64,000 nucleotides of DNA, from NCBI GenBank assembly GCA_026003895.1, contig BPIC01000006.1, positions 229,495-293,494 on the forward strand, given 5' to 3'. This document shows positions 29,473 to 38,889 of the stretch, piece by piece. The DNA is from Dehalococcoidia bacterium (lineage in GTDB: Bacteria; Chloroflexota; Dehalococcoidia; SpSt-223). The notes below the pieces were generated by a model. The model made no database searches, was not told where the DNA came from, and saw nothing but the letters and a program-made list of their open reading frames with translations. Each line of letters opens with the position of its first letter. The stretch's first letter is position 1. The position numbers and the translations under genes were made by a program.

Positions 29473-30654
29473 TTAGCGCGGGAGGCCGAGCACCCGCAGC
29501 GCGACGGTGTTCAGCGCGTTCTCCGGTGTTCCGCCGTTGTGGGCGCCGGCAATCGAGCCCATGTAGCGCCGTTCCCAGCGCGCCGCGAGCGGCGCGAACT
29601 TCGGCGAGTAGTGGCCAACCTGGCTGCCCATCCCGATCACGTCGCAGGCGAACTTGACATGGAGCTGGCCATAGGTCTTCGTCCACACCTGACGCACCGC
29701 GGTCTCGCGGTCCGGCGCCGGGCCGCCGTTTTCCAGCATCGAGGCAACTCGGTAGGCGAGCAATCTCGAAATCTGATTGTGGATCATGAATTCGGCCAGA
29801 CCATTCTGGACCCAATCGTCTTCGATGAGCGGACGCCCGTTGACCTTCGTCTCCTTGGCATACAGCACGAGGTCTTCGAGGTCGCGCCGCGTCTCGGTCC
29901 AGCCGCCAAGGCCAGCCGATCGCATCGTGTTGAGCGTCATGGCGAGGTGATAGAACCCGCGGTTCAGCTCGCCCAGCACGGCATCTGCCGGGACGCGAAC
30001 ATCCTCGAAGTATACTTGGTTGACCCGGTAGCCATCCATCGTCCAGAGCGGCAGCATCTGGATGCCCGGTGTCTTCATGTCGAGCACCATGATCGAGATT
30101 CCCCGGTGGCGCTCAGCACTGGGGTCAGTCCGCACGAGGACCCAGTAGTAATCCGAATCCTGCAGGTGCTCGGTGTACATCTTGTTGCCGTTGATCACCC
30201 ACTCGTCGCCGTCGCGGACGGCGCGAGTCTCGATCGAGGCGAGATCGGTACCGGCGTTCGCCTCCGTCATGCCGACGGACCAGGTCGATTCACCGCGGGC
30301 GATCGGCGGGAGGTATTTCTTTTTTTGCTCTTCCGTACCGTAGTGAATGAGAGCCGGGCCGACGAAGTTGGCGGCAACCTGATGAGCGGCGACCGGTGCG
30401 TGGGCCGCCGCCATCTCCTCGTCAAAGACGAGCCGGTGCCAGACATCCATCCCCATGCCGCCATATTCCTTCGGCCAGGTGAGCGTCAGCCAGCCCTTCT
30501 GTCCGAGCTTGCGCGTGAACGCTTTGTTAAAGCCGTGGGGATAGTCCGTGCAGTGCGCGTACTCGTCCCGGATCTCGGGAGTCAGTTCCCGTTTTAGGAA
30601 CTCGCGGACTTCCAATCGGAACTTTTCGGCTGCTTCGGGGAAGGTGAAGTCCAT
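29473..30654 (-). CDS. Acyl-CoA dehydrogenase
   Basis: MDFTFPEAAEKFRLEVREFLKREL, WSVGMTEANAGTDLASIETRAVRDGDEWVINGNKMYT. Confidence 0.95.
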   Translation of the reverse strand: MDFTFPEAAEKFRLEVREFLKRELTPEIRDEYAHCTDYPHGFNKAFTRKLGQKGWLTLTWPKEYGGMGMDVWHRLVFDEEMAAAHAPVAAHQVAANFVGPALIHYGTEEQKKKYLPPIARGESTWSVGMTEANAGTDLASIETRAVRDGDEWVINGNKMYTEHLQDSDYYWVLVRTDPSAERHRGISIMVLDMKTPGIQMLPLWTMDGYRVNQVYFEDVRVPADAVLGELNRGFYHLAMTLNTMRSAGLGGWTETRRDLEDLVLYAKETKVNGRPLIEDDWVQNGLAEFMIHNQISRLLAYRVASMLENGGPAPDRETAVRQVWTKTYGQLHVKFACDVIGMGSQVGHYSPKFAPLAARWERRYMGSIAGAHNGGTPENALNTVALRVLGLPR

Positions 30655-30668
30655 GTCCTCTCCTCGTC

Positions 30669-31811
30669 CTAGTGATGCTCTGCCGGTTGCGCCATTTCGG
30701 CCAACAAAGCGGTCACGCGCTTCTTATGCCAGCGAGGATGCCCGAGGATCACCTCGGCACCCTTCGCTTTCCGAAAATACAGCTCCATCTCAGAGCCGCG
30801 AATGAACCCTGCGCCACCGTGGATATGACACCCCTCAATCGACGCATTGGTGTAGGCATCGCTCGCCGCGGCCTTGGCGATCGCCACCTCCAGCCGTGCG
30901 TCCTGCCCGACGGCCAATCGGTAGGCCGCTTCGTAGACACACAACTGAGCCCCGGTGATCTCGGTGACGACGCGTGCCATCTTGTGCTGCAGCGCTTGGA
31001 ACGAGCCAATCGGCCGGCCAAACTGCACCCGCTGCTTGGAATAATCGACCGCGAGCTCGAGACAGCGCTCGGCGGCACCGATGGAGGCGGCGCTATGCAC
31101 CACCGCTGCCTTCGCGAGGACGTCTTGGAAGGCGCTCCATCCGCCGCGTTCTGGTCCGAGCACCGCCTCGGCCTCCGCGCCGTCCAACTCAACGATGTAT
31201 TGATGGTCTTTCCCAATGGTGTCGAGAATCGTCAGTTTGACCCCATTGACTTTCGGGTCGACGAGGAAGAAGGCGATGGCGTCGTCGCCCTCGCCAGAGC
31301 GCGCCGCCACGATCAGCAGGTCGGCCACGTGGGCATAGCTGATGTAGAGCTTGGTGCCCGTCAGCTTCCAGCCGTTGCCACTCCGCTCGGCCCGCGTCTC
31401 GACGCCCCAAGCATCATACGTTCCGGTTGGCTCGGTCAACGCGACGACGAAAATCTTCTCGCCGGAGGCAAGCTTCGGCAAGAGATCACGCTTTTGCTCC
31501 TCGGAGCCGAGCGCGAGAATCGTCAGTGCTGCCTCAACGCCCGAGGCGAAGAGCGGACTCGGCAGGAGCGAGCGCCCGACCTCCTCAAAGAGGATGGCCA
31601 TGTCGCTCACGTCGCCGCCTTGGCCGCCGTACTCTTCTGGGATCATCAGACCAGTCCAACCGAGCTCGCAGACCTGTTTCCAGACGGCGGGATCGAAGCC
31701 GATGCGATCTTCCTCCATTTGACGGACGATTGCCGGATTGACGACCGTCTGTAGGAATTCACGGGCAGTGCGCTTCAAAACCTGTTGTGTTTCGCTCGGA
31801 CCGAGGTCCAT
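30669..31811 (-). CDS. Acyl-CoA dehydrogenase (second, probable partner subunit)
   Basis: [62 protein letters not shown]. Confidence 0.94.
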   Translation of the reverse strand: [380 protein letters not shown]

Positions 31812-31949
31812 CCACCTCTCCTCAAGGACGGCACGCCGACGGACGGCCAACGCTGGTTTCTCGAATGCGCATTGTACTGCCAAGCGGCAAGCGTATACAA
31901 ACCCGACACCCGATGGGAATCACGGAGAACCAACAAAGGAGGACCCCTA

Positions 31950-32332
31950 TGGATGCCGTCACGTTCTGGTCCAGCCTCGCGCCGCTCGGCATCGTTCGGC
32001 TCATCGTTCGCAATGCCGCCGGCTTGATCGAAGTCGATCGCGCGCTCGATGACCCGCGCCTCTCCGATCGATTCGTCAACTTTCCCGGACGTCCGATTGA
32101 CCTTCATTTTTATCGCGCGATGACCTACCAACTCGAGTTCCGCGACGGTCCAAACGATCACACGGGCCGAGTCGAGCACGGGATCATCGCCCGCGACACC
32201 GCAGGAAACGAACTGTTTCAGATCTTCCTCGTACGCCCGGCCGGAAGCGACGAACACGACCCGGCCTGTGTCGAGGCATATCGCGCTCTCCGTGTCCGTG
32301 CGGAGGCGGGTGACCTCACGCAACGCCCGTGA
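31950..32332 (+). CDS. ChuX/HutX heme-utilisation-like domain protein (remote)
   Basis: LAPLGIVRLIVRNAAGLIEV...FVNFPGRPIDLHFYRAMTYQLEFRDG...GNELFQIFLVRP resembles the HutX pattern; ATG at 31950. Confidence 0.55.
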
Positions 32333-32456
32333 TCCGAGACCTCGCGCGTCGGCCACGGCCTGCCGGCCCACACCGCCGATCCACAGGTCAGACGGCTCAT
32401 ACCAGCTCCGTGGGGCAACCCGCACCAGTCCGCATCGGCGACTGAGCGGCGGGCCG

Positions 32457-33995
32457 TTACCACCATCCGAGGATCTGGCGATGGGCCGACCAGACGGTCG
32501 TCTGCGCCCCAAGAAAGAGCGGGCCAAGCGCCCACGCGTCCACCGGCTCCCGGATCACCCACCCCGTCTCCACCTCGGCAATATGCGCACACGGCGCAAA
32601 CTCCAAAATTTCCCGCTGAATTTGCCGGTACATCTCCGGTTGCTCCGCCGCCTCCGCCTGCCGGATAGCGCGGAGCCGATCCGTCCACCGCTTGTCACGG
32701 ATGTTCTTGCCGCCCCACATCCCCAGCGGCGGGTCGTAATCGTGACCAAGGTCATACATCGGTTCATAGAGCGCGTGGCCGCACTCTTCTTTGAACCACA
32801 TCGGCACTTTCGTCCCGAACGGCAAGCTGGTCTGGAGCCGCACCTCAACCACGATCCCGAGCGGTTTGAGCGCCTCACGAACAATCTCCCCAAACCGCAG
32901 CGACTCGCAACTGGGTTGGATGTAGAGCTGCGTCTCAAACCCCGCAGGATAGCCACTCTCCCCCAACAGCCGCTTCGCCTCAGCGAGATCGGTGGCATAG
33001 TGCCAGAACTCGTCGGTGGAGTACTTCGAGACGCTCGGGATGGGCGACTTGGAGAGGCGGCCGTAGCCGTGGTAAACCTGCTCGAGGATGCGCTGGTAGG
33101 GCAGAGCGTAGCAAATGGCTTGGCGAACCCGTTGGTCGTCGAACGGCGGCTCCAGCCAATTGAACTCCAGCGTCGAGTGGTTGGCCCGCACCCGGATGAT
33201 CCGATAGTCCGGCCGCCCCGCGAACCGTGCGAGTTCTTCGGGATACAGCCCAAGCAAGAAGTTCGCCTCACCACGCTCGACCAGCCGCATGCCCTCGTCG
33301 CGGGTCGCGGCTGGTACTTGGGTCACCCGCTCGATGCCCGGCTTCCCGGCCCAGTAGTCGTCCCGCGCCCGGAACTCGAGGACATCGGCCGACTGGCGTT
33401 CGAGCGCAAATGCGCCAAAGCCGGCCACATGATGCGCCAGCCATTCAGTCGCCCACGGATCGTTGGGATCAGCGTGGCGCCGCGCCTCGGTCGAATCGAC
33501 GACGTTGTTCGTGGCGAAGATGAGATACTGCGGAAATTCCGGATTCGGGCCAATCAGGCGAAAGCGGACCGTGAAGCGGTCGAGCGCTTCAACGTCGTCG
33601 GCGCTCTGCACTCCAGCCATCCGTCGTGACCGCCACAGCCCCACGCCCCGCAGCGCGTAGACACGCTGCCACGCCCAGACCACATCTTCGGCGGTCAACT
33701 CGTTGCCAAACTGGCTGCGAACGCCCTCGCGCAGCCGGACCGTCCAGCAGCGGTAACCGTCGGACGGCTCCCACGCAACGGCGAGGCGTGGTTGCAGGTC
33801 TTCCGAGACGGGGTAGCGGACCCCGTCGCTGTCTTCGGCGATACGCGGCGTCGTGAGCGGCTCGTAGGGCAGATGGATCGTGTGATACGGGGCAGGACGG
33901 TGCTCGCGGCCAACGTGGGCGACATCAGGATCCCAAGTCACGTCGATCTGGTGACGGTCGACCGGCCAGACGAGATGCGTAGAGGAAGGGCTCAT
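32457..33995 (-). CDS. SBP_bac_5-type peptide-binding-like protein without a recognisable signal peptide (start 33995 or 34025)
   Basis: LQPRLAVAWEPSDGYRCWTVRLREGVRSQFGNELTAEDVVWAWQRV, VRQAICYALPYQRIL; N-terminus MSPSSTHLVWPVDRHQ is not hydrophobic. Confidence 0.88.
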   Translation of the reverse strand: MSPSSTHLVWPVDRHQIDVTWDPDVAHVGREHRPAPYHTIHLPYEPLTTPRIAEDSDGVRYPVSEDLQPRLAVAWEPSDGYRCWTVRLREGVRSQFGNELTAEDVVWAWQRVYALRGVGLWRSRRMAGVQSADDVEALDRFTVRFRLIGPNPEFPQYLIFATNNVVDSTEARRHADPNDPWATEWLAHHVAGFGAFALERQSADVLEFRARDDYWAGKPGIERVTQVPAATRDEGMRLVERGEANFLLGLYPEELARFAGRPDYRIIRVRANHSTLEFNWLEPPFDDQRVRQAICYALPYQRILEQVYHGYGRLSKSPIPSVSKYSTDEFWHYATDLAEAKRLLGESGYPAGFETQLYIQPSCESLRFGEIVREALKPLGIVVEVRLQTSLPFGTKVPMWFKEECGHALYEPMYDLGHDYDPPLGMWGGKNIRDKRWTDRLRAIRQAEAAEQPEMYRQIQREILEFAPCAHIAEVETGWVIREPVDAWALGPLFLGAQTTVWSAHRQILGWW

Positions 33996-34359
33996 CAGGC
34001 GCTCCAATCGATTGAATGGATGCACTATACCGGGTTCGTTGCGCGCGATCGGCTCAGCACCGTCCTACCCGGAACCCGCGGACCCGCCGCAGTCGCCGCC
34101 GAGCCGCAGGATCGACGCACCCACCGGGAATGGCTCACCCACCGCCTCGGCTTGAGAGTCGCTCCGCCACACCGGCAGTTCCCAACCGGACTCGGTCCCT
34201 GAGACGCGGGGTGGTCAGCCGGTCGCGGATGGCCGGGAGGCTCGGGCAGACGCCGGAGCATCACGAAAAGGGGTGTGCCCTGTCATGGCTGCGCCGGCGT
34301 CAGCACGCCATCCCGCGGGCGGATACGATCGGTGGAACGGACGCGGAGGGAAACGCGCA

Positions 34360-34869
34360 ATGACCGCCCCCTATGACGCGATGGCCGATTGGGAGGTCCC
34401 CCTCTGGAACCAGCAAGCGGGGATCTGGAGCGGACACGTCACCACCCGTGAAATCGACGGCGCTGTAATCGACGAACACGACGTCGTCACCGACGTGGCA
34501 ATCGATCTCGCCGGCAATCGCTATGCTCAGCGAGTCGTGGCTACGCGCGGCGCAGCCTCGGAAGTACGCAGCTTCACGGCGCATTGGGACGGCCGCGACT
34601 TGGTGGTCCAAAACGCTCGCTTTGCAGCGCGGGCGCGCGCAGTCGACGGACGCGTTCTCCTGCTCACCGCTCGGAGCAGCGACGGCCGTGTCGAAACGTT
34701 CGAGACCATCCTCCTGCTGTCAGAGTTGACGCGGGCGAGAACGATTCAGCACGTCGAGGATGGAGTGTTGGCCGCGATTACGATCGTCAGCGACGAGCGC
34801 CGAATCGCGCCCGTACCTGGCATCGATTTTGCTGGTGAACCGCTGCCGCGACTCGACCCCGCGCCTTAG
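34360..34869 (+). CDS. Hypothetical protein, possible lipocalin/calycin-like barrel
   Basis: MTAPYDAMADWEVPLWNQQAGIWSGHVTTREIDGAVIDEHDV; start chosen after low-quality N-terminal stretch. Confidence 0.6.
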   Translation: MTAPYDAMADWEVPLWNQQAGIWSGHVTTREIDGAVIDEHDVVTDVAIDLAGNRYAQRVVATRGAASEVRSFTAHWDGRDLVVQNARFAARARAVDGRVLLLTARSSDGRVETFETILLLSELTRARTIQHVEDGVLAAITIVSDERRIAPVPGIDFAGEPLPRLDPAP

Positions 34870-35291
34870 AGGCGTTGGACGGCAAGCACGACGACCAGCA
34901 CGACAAACGAAGCGACAGCAAGGGCAAGCGCCCAGCGCGACAACCGCGCCGACTGCCACGCGCTCTTGCCTGCAGGTAACCGTCGTGCCACTCGGTTCCG
35001 ACGTCGGATCGTCCGCCGGACCGTTCGCGTGGGGCGCGGACGCTGGGTTACGCTTGGCGGGAGCCAGCTCCGCGGCGGAGCGCCTTCCACTTCGGGCAGG
35101 CGAGCCAGTGCGACGGCGAGCCGCGCGACCTCCTCGACCCGCGCGTCTCCGACTAGGGCATCTTCAGTTGGCCAGACGATCTCACCGCTCGCCGTCAGGA
35201 GCCGCAGCACGCGGGCAATGCCGTCGGTAATCGCCTCATCGAGCTGAGCTTCCAGCCGTCGCGGACCGGCGCGCCAAGTTGTCGTGGTCAC
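34866..35291 (-). CDS. Hypothetical C-tail-anchored membrane protein
   Basis: Probable GTG start VTTTTWRAGPRRLEAQLDEAITDG; C-terminal TM WALALAVASFVVLVVVLAVQRL. Confidence 0.6.
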   Translation of the reverse strand: MTTTTWRAGPRRLEAQLDEAITDGIARVLRLLTASGEIVWPTEDALVGDARVEEVARLAVALARLPEVEGAPPRSWLPPSVTQRPRPTRTVRRTIRRRNRVARRLPAGKSAWQSARLSRWALALAVASFVVLVVVLAVQRL

Positions 35292-35392
35292 GTCGGCGCC
35301 CCCCAGCAAGGTTGGCGAAATCCTACCACCGCCCCTAGGCAAAACTGCAAGCAATTAGCCGTATCGCTCAATTTTGCGAGGCGATTTTCGAC

Positions 35393-35998
35393 TCACCGTT
35401 CCAGCGGCAAACGGAGGCTCTGCCAGAGATACCACGTGGCAATCGAGCGATAGGGACGCCAGCGTTCGCCGAGTGTCATCAGACCTGTCGGAGTCAGGTC
35501 GATTTCGCCGCCGTAAAGGCGGCGAATCGCGGTGCGCAAGCCGAGGTCTCCGACCGGGAGAACATCCTCGCGACCGAGCGCAAAAATCAGGAACATTTCG
35601 GCCGTCCAGCGGCCAATGCCGCGACTCCGCGACAGGTGGGCGACGATCGCCTCGTCGTCCATCTGGTGGAGGTGCTCGATGGCGAGGTCACCGCTCACAG
35701 CGCGCGCCGCCAGTTGGCGCACGGCAATCGCCTTGGCACGCGACAGGCCAGCCGCACGAAGGTCCTCATCGCTCGCCGCGAGGAGCGCCTCCGGCGTCAG
35801 CGCACCGCCGAGAAGGGCCTGCAGCCGGGAGGTGATTGCCTCCGCCGCTCGCGTCGAGATCTGCTGCGCCACAATCGCCGAGACGAGCGCCGCGAAGGTC
35901 GGAGCGCGCCGCGGCGGAGCGTATGGGCCGATCGCATCGATCAGCGCGGCCAAGGTCGGATCCACCGACCGCAGATGCCGGATTGCGTCGCTCGACAT
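35393..35998 (-). CDS. DNA-3-methyladenine glycosylase II-like (HhH-GPD)
   Basis: IVAQQISTRAAEAITSRL, LSRSRGIGRWTAEMFLIFALGREDVLPVGDLGLR. Confidence 0.93.
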   Translation of the reverse strand: MSSDAIRHLRSVDPTLAALIDAIGPYAPPRRAPTFAALVSAIVAQQISTRAAEAITSRLQALLGGALTPEALLAASDEDLRAAGLSRAKAIAVRQLAARAVSGDLAIEHLHQMDDEAIVAHLSRSRGIGRWTAEMFLIFALGREDVLPVGDLGLRTAIRRLYGGEIDLTPTGLMTLGERWRPYRSIATWYLWQSLRLPLER

Positions 35999-36000
35999 TC

Positions 36001-36750
36001 CTACGGCACGCTGTAGCCGCCGTCCACCGTGAGCACCTGCCCGGTGACATAGGATGACGCATCGCTCGCGAGATAGAGGCAAGCGAGCGCGACCTCTTCC
36101 GGCTCCGCGAAGCGCCCAAGCGGGATACGAGCGCGAAACGCGTCGCCCGCATCTTGATTTTCCTCGAGGTAGCGCACCATCGGCGTGCGCGTGACGCCCG
36201 GTGCGACGGCGTTGACTCGCACTCCCCGGCTCGCCCACTCGAGCGCCATCACCTTCGTCAGCCCGATCAGGCCGGCCTTGCTGGCGACGTAAGCGCTGCG
36301 CTCAGGAGCGACGGCGAATGCGAGTTGCGAGGCGACGTTGACGATGCTTCCCGTGCCAGCCGCCAGCATCGCCGGGGCAGCCGCCTGTGAGCAGAGCAGA
36401 GCGCCGCGCAGGTTTATCTTCAAGACCCGATCCCAGTCCTCGACTGTCGTCTCAAGAGTGGGCGATCGGTAGGCAACTCCGGCATTGTTCACGAGCACCG
36501 ACGGTGCGCCGAGCCGTTCGACAATTGCGGCGAATGCTGCGCGAACAGCGTTCGGGTCGCGCACGTCGGCGGCCACGGCGTGGCCATCCTCACCAACCAC
36601 GTCGGCGAATCCGCCCAGCTCAAGGTCGATGCCAGCGACGCGTGCGCCCGCTTCCCGCAGGGCCGCGATCGTAGCTCGGCCGATGCCGCCTCCCGCCCCG
36701 GTCACCACGGCTACCCGCCCGTCCAGCCGCAATCGATCCAGCAGTCCCAC
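36001..36750 (-). CDS. SDR family oxidoreductase
   Basis: VAVVTGAGGGIGRATIAALREAGARV, NNAGVAY, YVASKAGLIGLTKVMALEW. Confidence 0.93.
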   Translation of the reverse strand: MGLLDRLRLDGRVAVVTGAGGGIGRATIAALREAGARVAGIDLELGGFADVVGEDGHAVAADVRDPNAVRAAFAAIVERLGAPSVLVNNAGVAYRSPTLETTVEDWDRVLKINLRGALLCSQAAAPAMLAAGTGSIVNVASQLAFAVAPERSAYVASKAGLIGLTKVMALEWASRGVRVNAVAPGVTRTPMVRYLEENQDAGDAFRARIPLGRFAEPEEVALACLYLASDASSYVTGQVLTVDGGYSVP

Positions 36751-36785
36751 GCCTCCCCTCCGCGCTAGCGTGCCGGAATTGTGGC

Positions 36786-38105
36786 ATGCAGCGGTTGGGC
36801 TGGTATGCTGATGCGGTGAACGCACGGTCGACGGTCGTCGTAGTAGGCGGAGGAATCGCTGGGCTGGCTGCGGCGCGCCGGTTGCACGATGCCGGCATCG
36901 ACACCGTGATTGTTGAAGCGCGCGACCGATTGGGCGGCCGGATTTGGACCGCGCCGCTCGGTGATGGGCTGCACGTCGAATTGGGCGCAACGTGGATCCA
37001 CCGGACAATCGGCAACCCCATCGCCTCGCTCGCCGCTGGCCTACCGACGATCCCGACCGATTATGACAACGGCACCATCTATGGTCCCGACGGTCGCGAG
37101 CTCTCCGACCGACACCAAGAGGCGATCGAGGACGCCTTCGACTCGCTGCTCGAAGGCGTCGCCGCTCTACGGACCCGGCAAGCCGGTGGTCCAGACCAAT
37201 CGCTGCAAGAGGCCATCGACGAGTTGACCGCTGGCAAGGACCGCCAACGGCGGCGCGAGCTTGCCTACGCCGTGAATGTCGAAATCGAGCATGACTATGC
37301 CGCCGACGCCGCCGACCTCTCGCTCTTTTATTGGAACCAGGACGAGGAGTTCGCCGGCCTAGATGTCCTCCTTCCCGGCGGCTACGCAGCGATCATCGAC
37401 CGCCTTGCCGATGGGCTTGCCGTGCGGCGCGGGCGCGTGACACACGTGGTCTCGACTGACGACGGTGTCGCCTTGACGACGGAGACTGGCATCCTGAGCG
37501 CAAGGCTCGCCATCGTCACCGTGCCGCTCGGGGTCCTGAAGGCGGGATCGGTGACGTTCGACCCGCCCTTGCCGCCCCCGCATGTTGCCGCGCTTGGACG
37601 GCTCGGGGTGGGCACGCTCGACCGGGCAGTCTTCCTTTTTCCTGAAGTCTTTTGGGATGAGGACTACGACCTCTTTGGCTGGATCGGACCGGAGCCGGGC
37701 CTGTGGGCCGAGTGGTTCGGCATGCAGCGCGCCAGCGGCGCACCGATTCTCGTCGGCTTCAATGCTGGGAGTATGGCCGACCGGGTCGCGCGGTGGACAG
37801 ACAGCGCCATTGTCAACTCGGCGCTCGCAGCGCTGGAGACCATGCTGGGACGGAAACCGCCGCCACCGCGTGCGGTCGCCCTCACGCGGTGGCGGGCCGA
37901 TCCGTTCGCCGGCGGGGCATATTCTCACATCCCGCCGGGCGCGAGCGGCTCCGACTACGACACCCTCGCGACACCGCCCAGTGAGCGGCTCATCCTCGCC
38001 GGCGAGCACACCAGCCGTGCCTATCCCGGCACCGTCCACGGCGCGTTTCTCAGTGGCGAGCGTGCCGCCCGCGACGCCTTGGCGGCGCTGGAGCGAATCG
38101 GCTAG
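36786..38105 (+). CDS. Flavin-containing monoamine oxidase family protein
   Basis: VVVVGGGIAGLAAARRLHDAGIDTVIVEARDRLGGRIWT, LILAGEHTSRAYPGTVHGAFLSGERAA. Confidence 0.93.
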   Translation: MQRLGWYADAVNARSTVVVVGGGIAGLAAARRLHDAGIDTVIVEARDRLGGRIWTAPLGDGLHVELGATWIHRTIGNPIASLAAGLPTIPTDYDNGTIYGPDGRELSDRHQEAIEDAFDSLLEGVAALRTRQAGGPDQSLQEAIDELTAGKDRQRRRELAYAVNVEIEHDYAADAADLSLFYWNQDEEFAGLDVLLPGGYAAIIDRLADGLAVRRGRVTHVVSTDDGVALTTETGILSARLAIVTVPLGVLKAGSVTFDPPLPPPHVAALGRLGVGTLDRAVFLFPEVFWDEDYDLFGWIGPEPGLWAEWFGMQRASGAPILVGFNAGSMADRVARWTDSAIVNSALAALETMLGRKPPPPRAVALTRWRADPFAGGAYSHIPPGASGSDYDTLATPPSERLILAGEHTSRAYPGTVHGAFLSGERAARDALAALERIG

Positions 38106-38130
38106 CCTGAGGCCATGGACGGGCAGCACG

Positions 38131-38877
38131 ATGGATGACTTCGACGGCCGGCGCTGGATCTGGCTCGCGGTCGCGCTCGGCGTCGCCGCGGTGCTGTGTG
38201 TTTGTGTGAGCGCGGCAGGCTTAGCGCTTGTCCAAGCCGGCGGCCCAGCGCGGCTAGCAGCGCGCCCGACGCCGACCGCCGCTCCCACTCGCGCCCCAGC
38301 GCAGCCGACGCCAATGCCCGTCGTCGAACGCCTGCAGGTCTTGGGAACGCCCTTGGTGACGCGCGGTAGTGGCACCGTTCAGGTCAGTGGTCTCGTCCGC
38401 AACCCGGAATCTGTCGCTCGCTCGGCGGTGCTCACGGCAACACTCTACGACGCCAGCGGCCGCGTGATCGGCACCGCCGTCGGCGCAGTGCTCAACGTCC
38501 AGCCGAACGACACCAAGCCGTACACGCTCTACAGTGAATCGACCGCCGAGAGCGTCGCCCGGGCCCACGTTGCAGTCGCCAGCCGGCTCCCTGCCAACCC
38601 TCGCTCGGGCGAGACCTCGATCTCCTTCACGAACGCCACCGCCCGGTCCGTGGGTGCGGGGTTTCAGATCGAGGCGCAAGCGACCAACGGCGACCGTGTA
38701 CCCCATCGATTCACCGCCGTGGGTGCCCTCCTCGACGCTGCGGGCAACGTGGTCGGCATTGCCCGCGGTGCGGCGAGCGTGCCCGCGGGTGGCTCCACCA
38801 CGGTAACGCTCACCAGCATCGAGCGCCTTCCTTCCTTCCAGTCGATCCGCGTTCAGGTCGACGTATTGGACGAGTAA
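38131..38877 (+). CDS. Membrane-anchored protein with FxLYD-like domains
   Basis: N-terminal TM, Pro/Thr linker, repeated domain VSGLVRNPESVARSAVLTATLYDASGRVIGTAVG. Confidence 0.75.
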   Translation: MDDFDGRRWIWLAVALGVAAVLCVCVSAAGLALVQAGGPARLAARPTPTAAPTRAPAQPTPMPVVERLQVLGTPLVTRGSGTVQVSGLVRNPESVARSAVLTATLYDASGRVIGTAVGAVLNVQPNDTKPYTLYSESTAESVARAHVAVASRLPANPRSGETSISFTNATARSVGAGFQIEAQATNGDRVPHRFTAVGALLDAAGNVVGIARGAASVPAGGSTTVTLTSIERLPSFQSIRVQVDVLDE

Positions 38878-38889
38878 GCGCCCTGTCCC

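Noticed and set aside
28867-30597. 576-aa plus-strand ORF
   Set aside because: Antisense to the AMP-ligase and acyl-CoA dehydrogenase genes.
32268-33629. 453-aa plus-strand ORF
   Set aside because: Antisense shadow of the SBP_bac_5-like gene.
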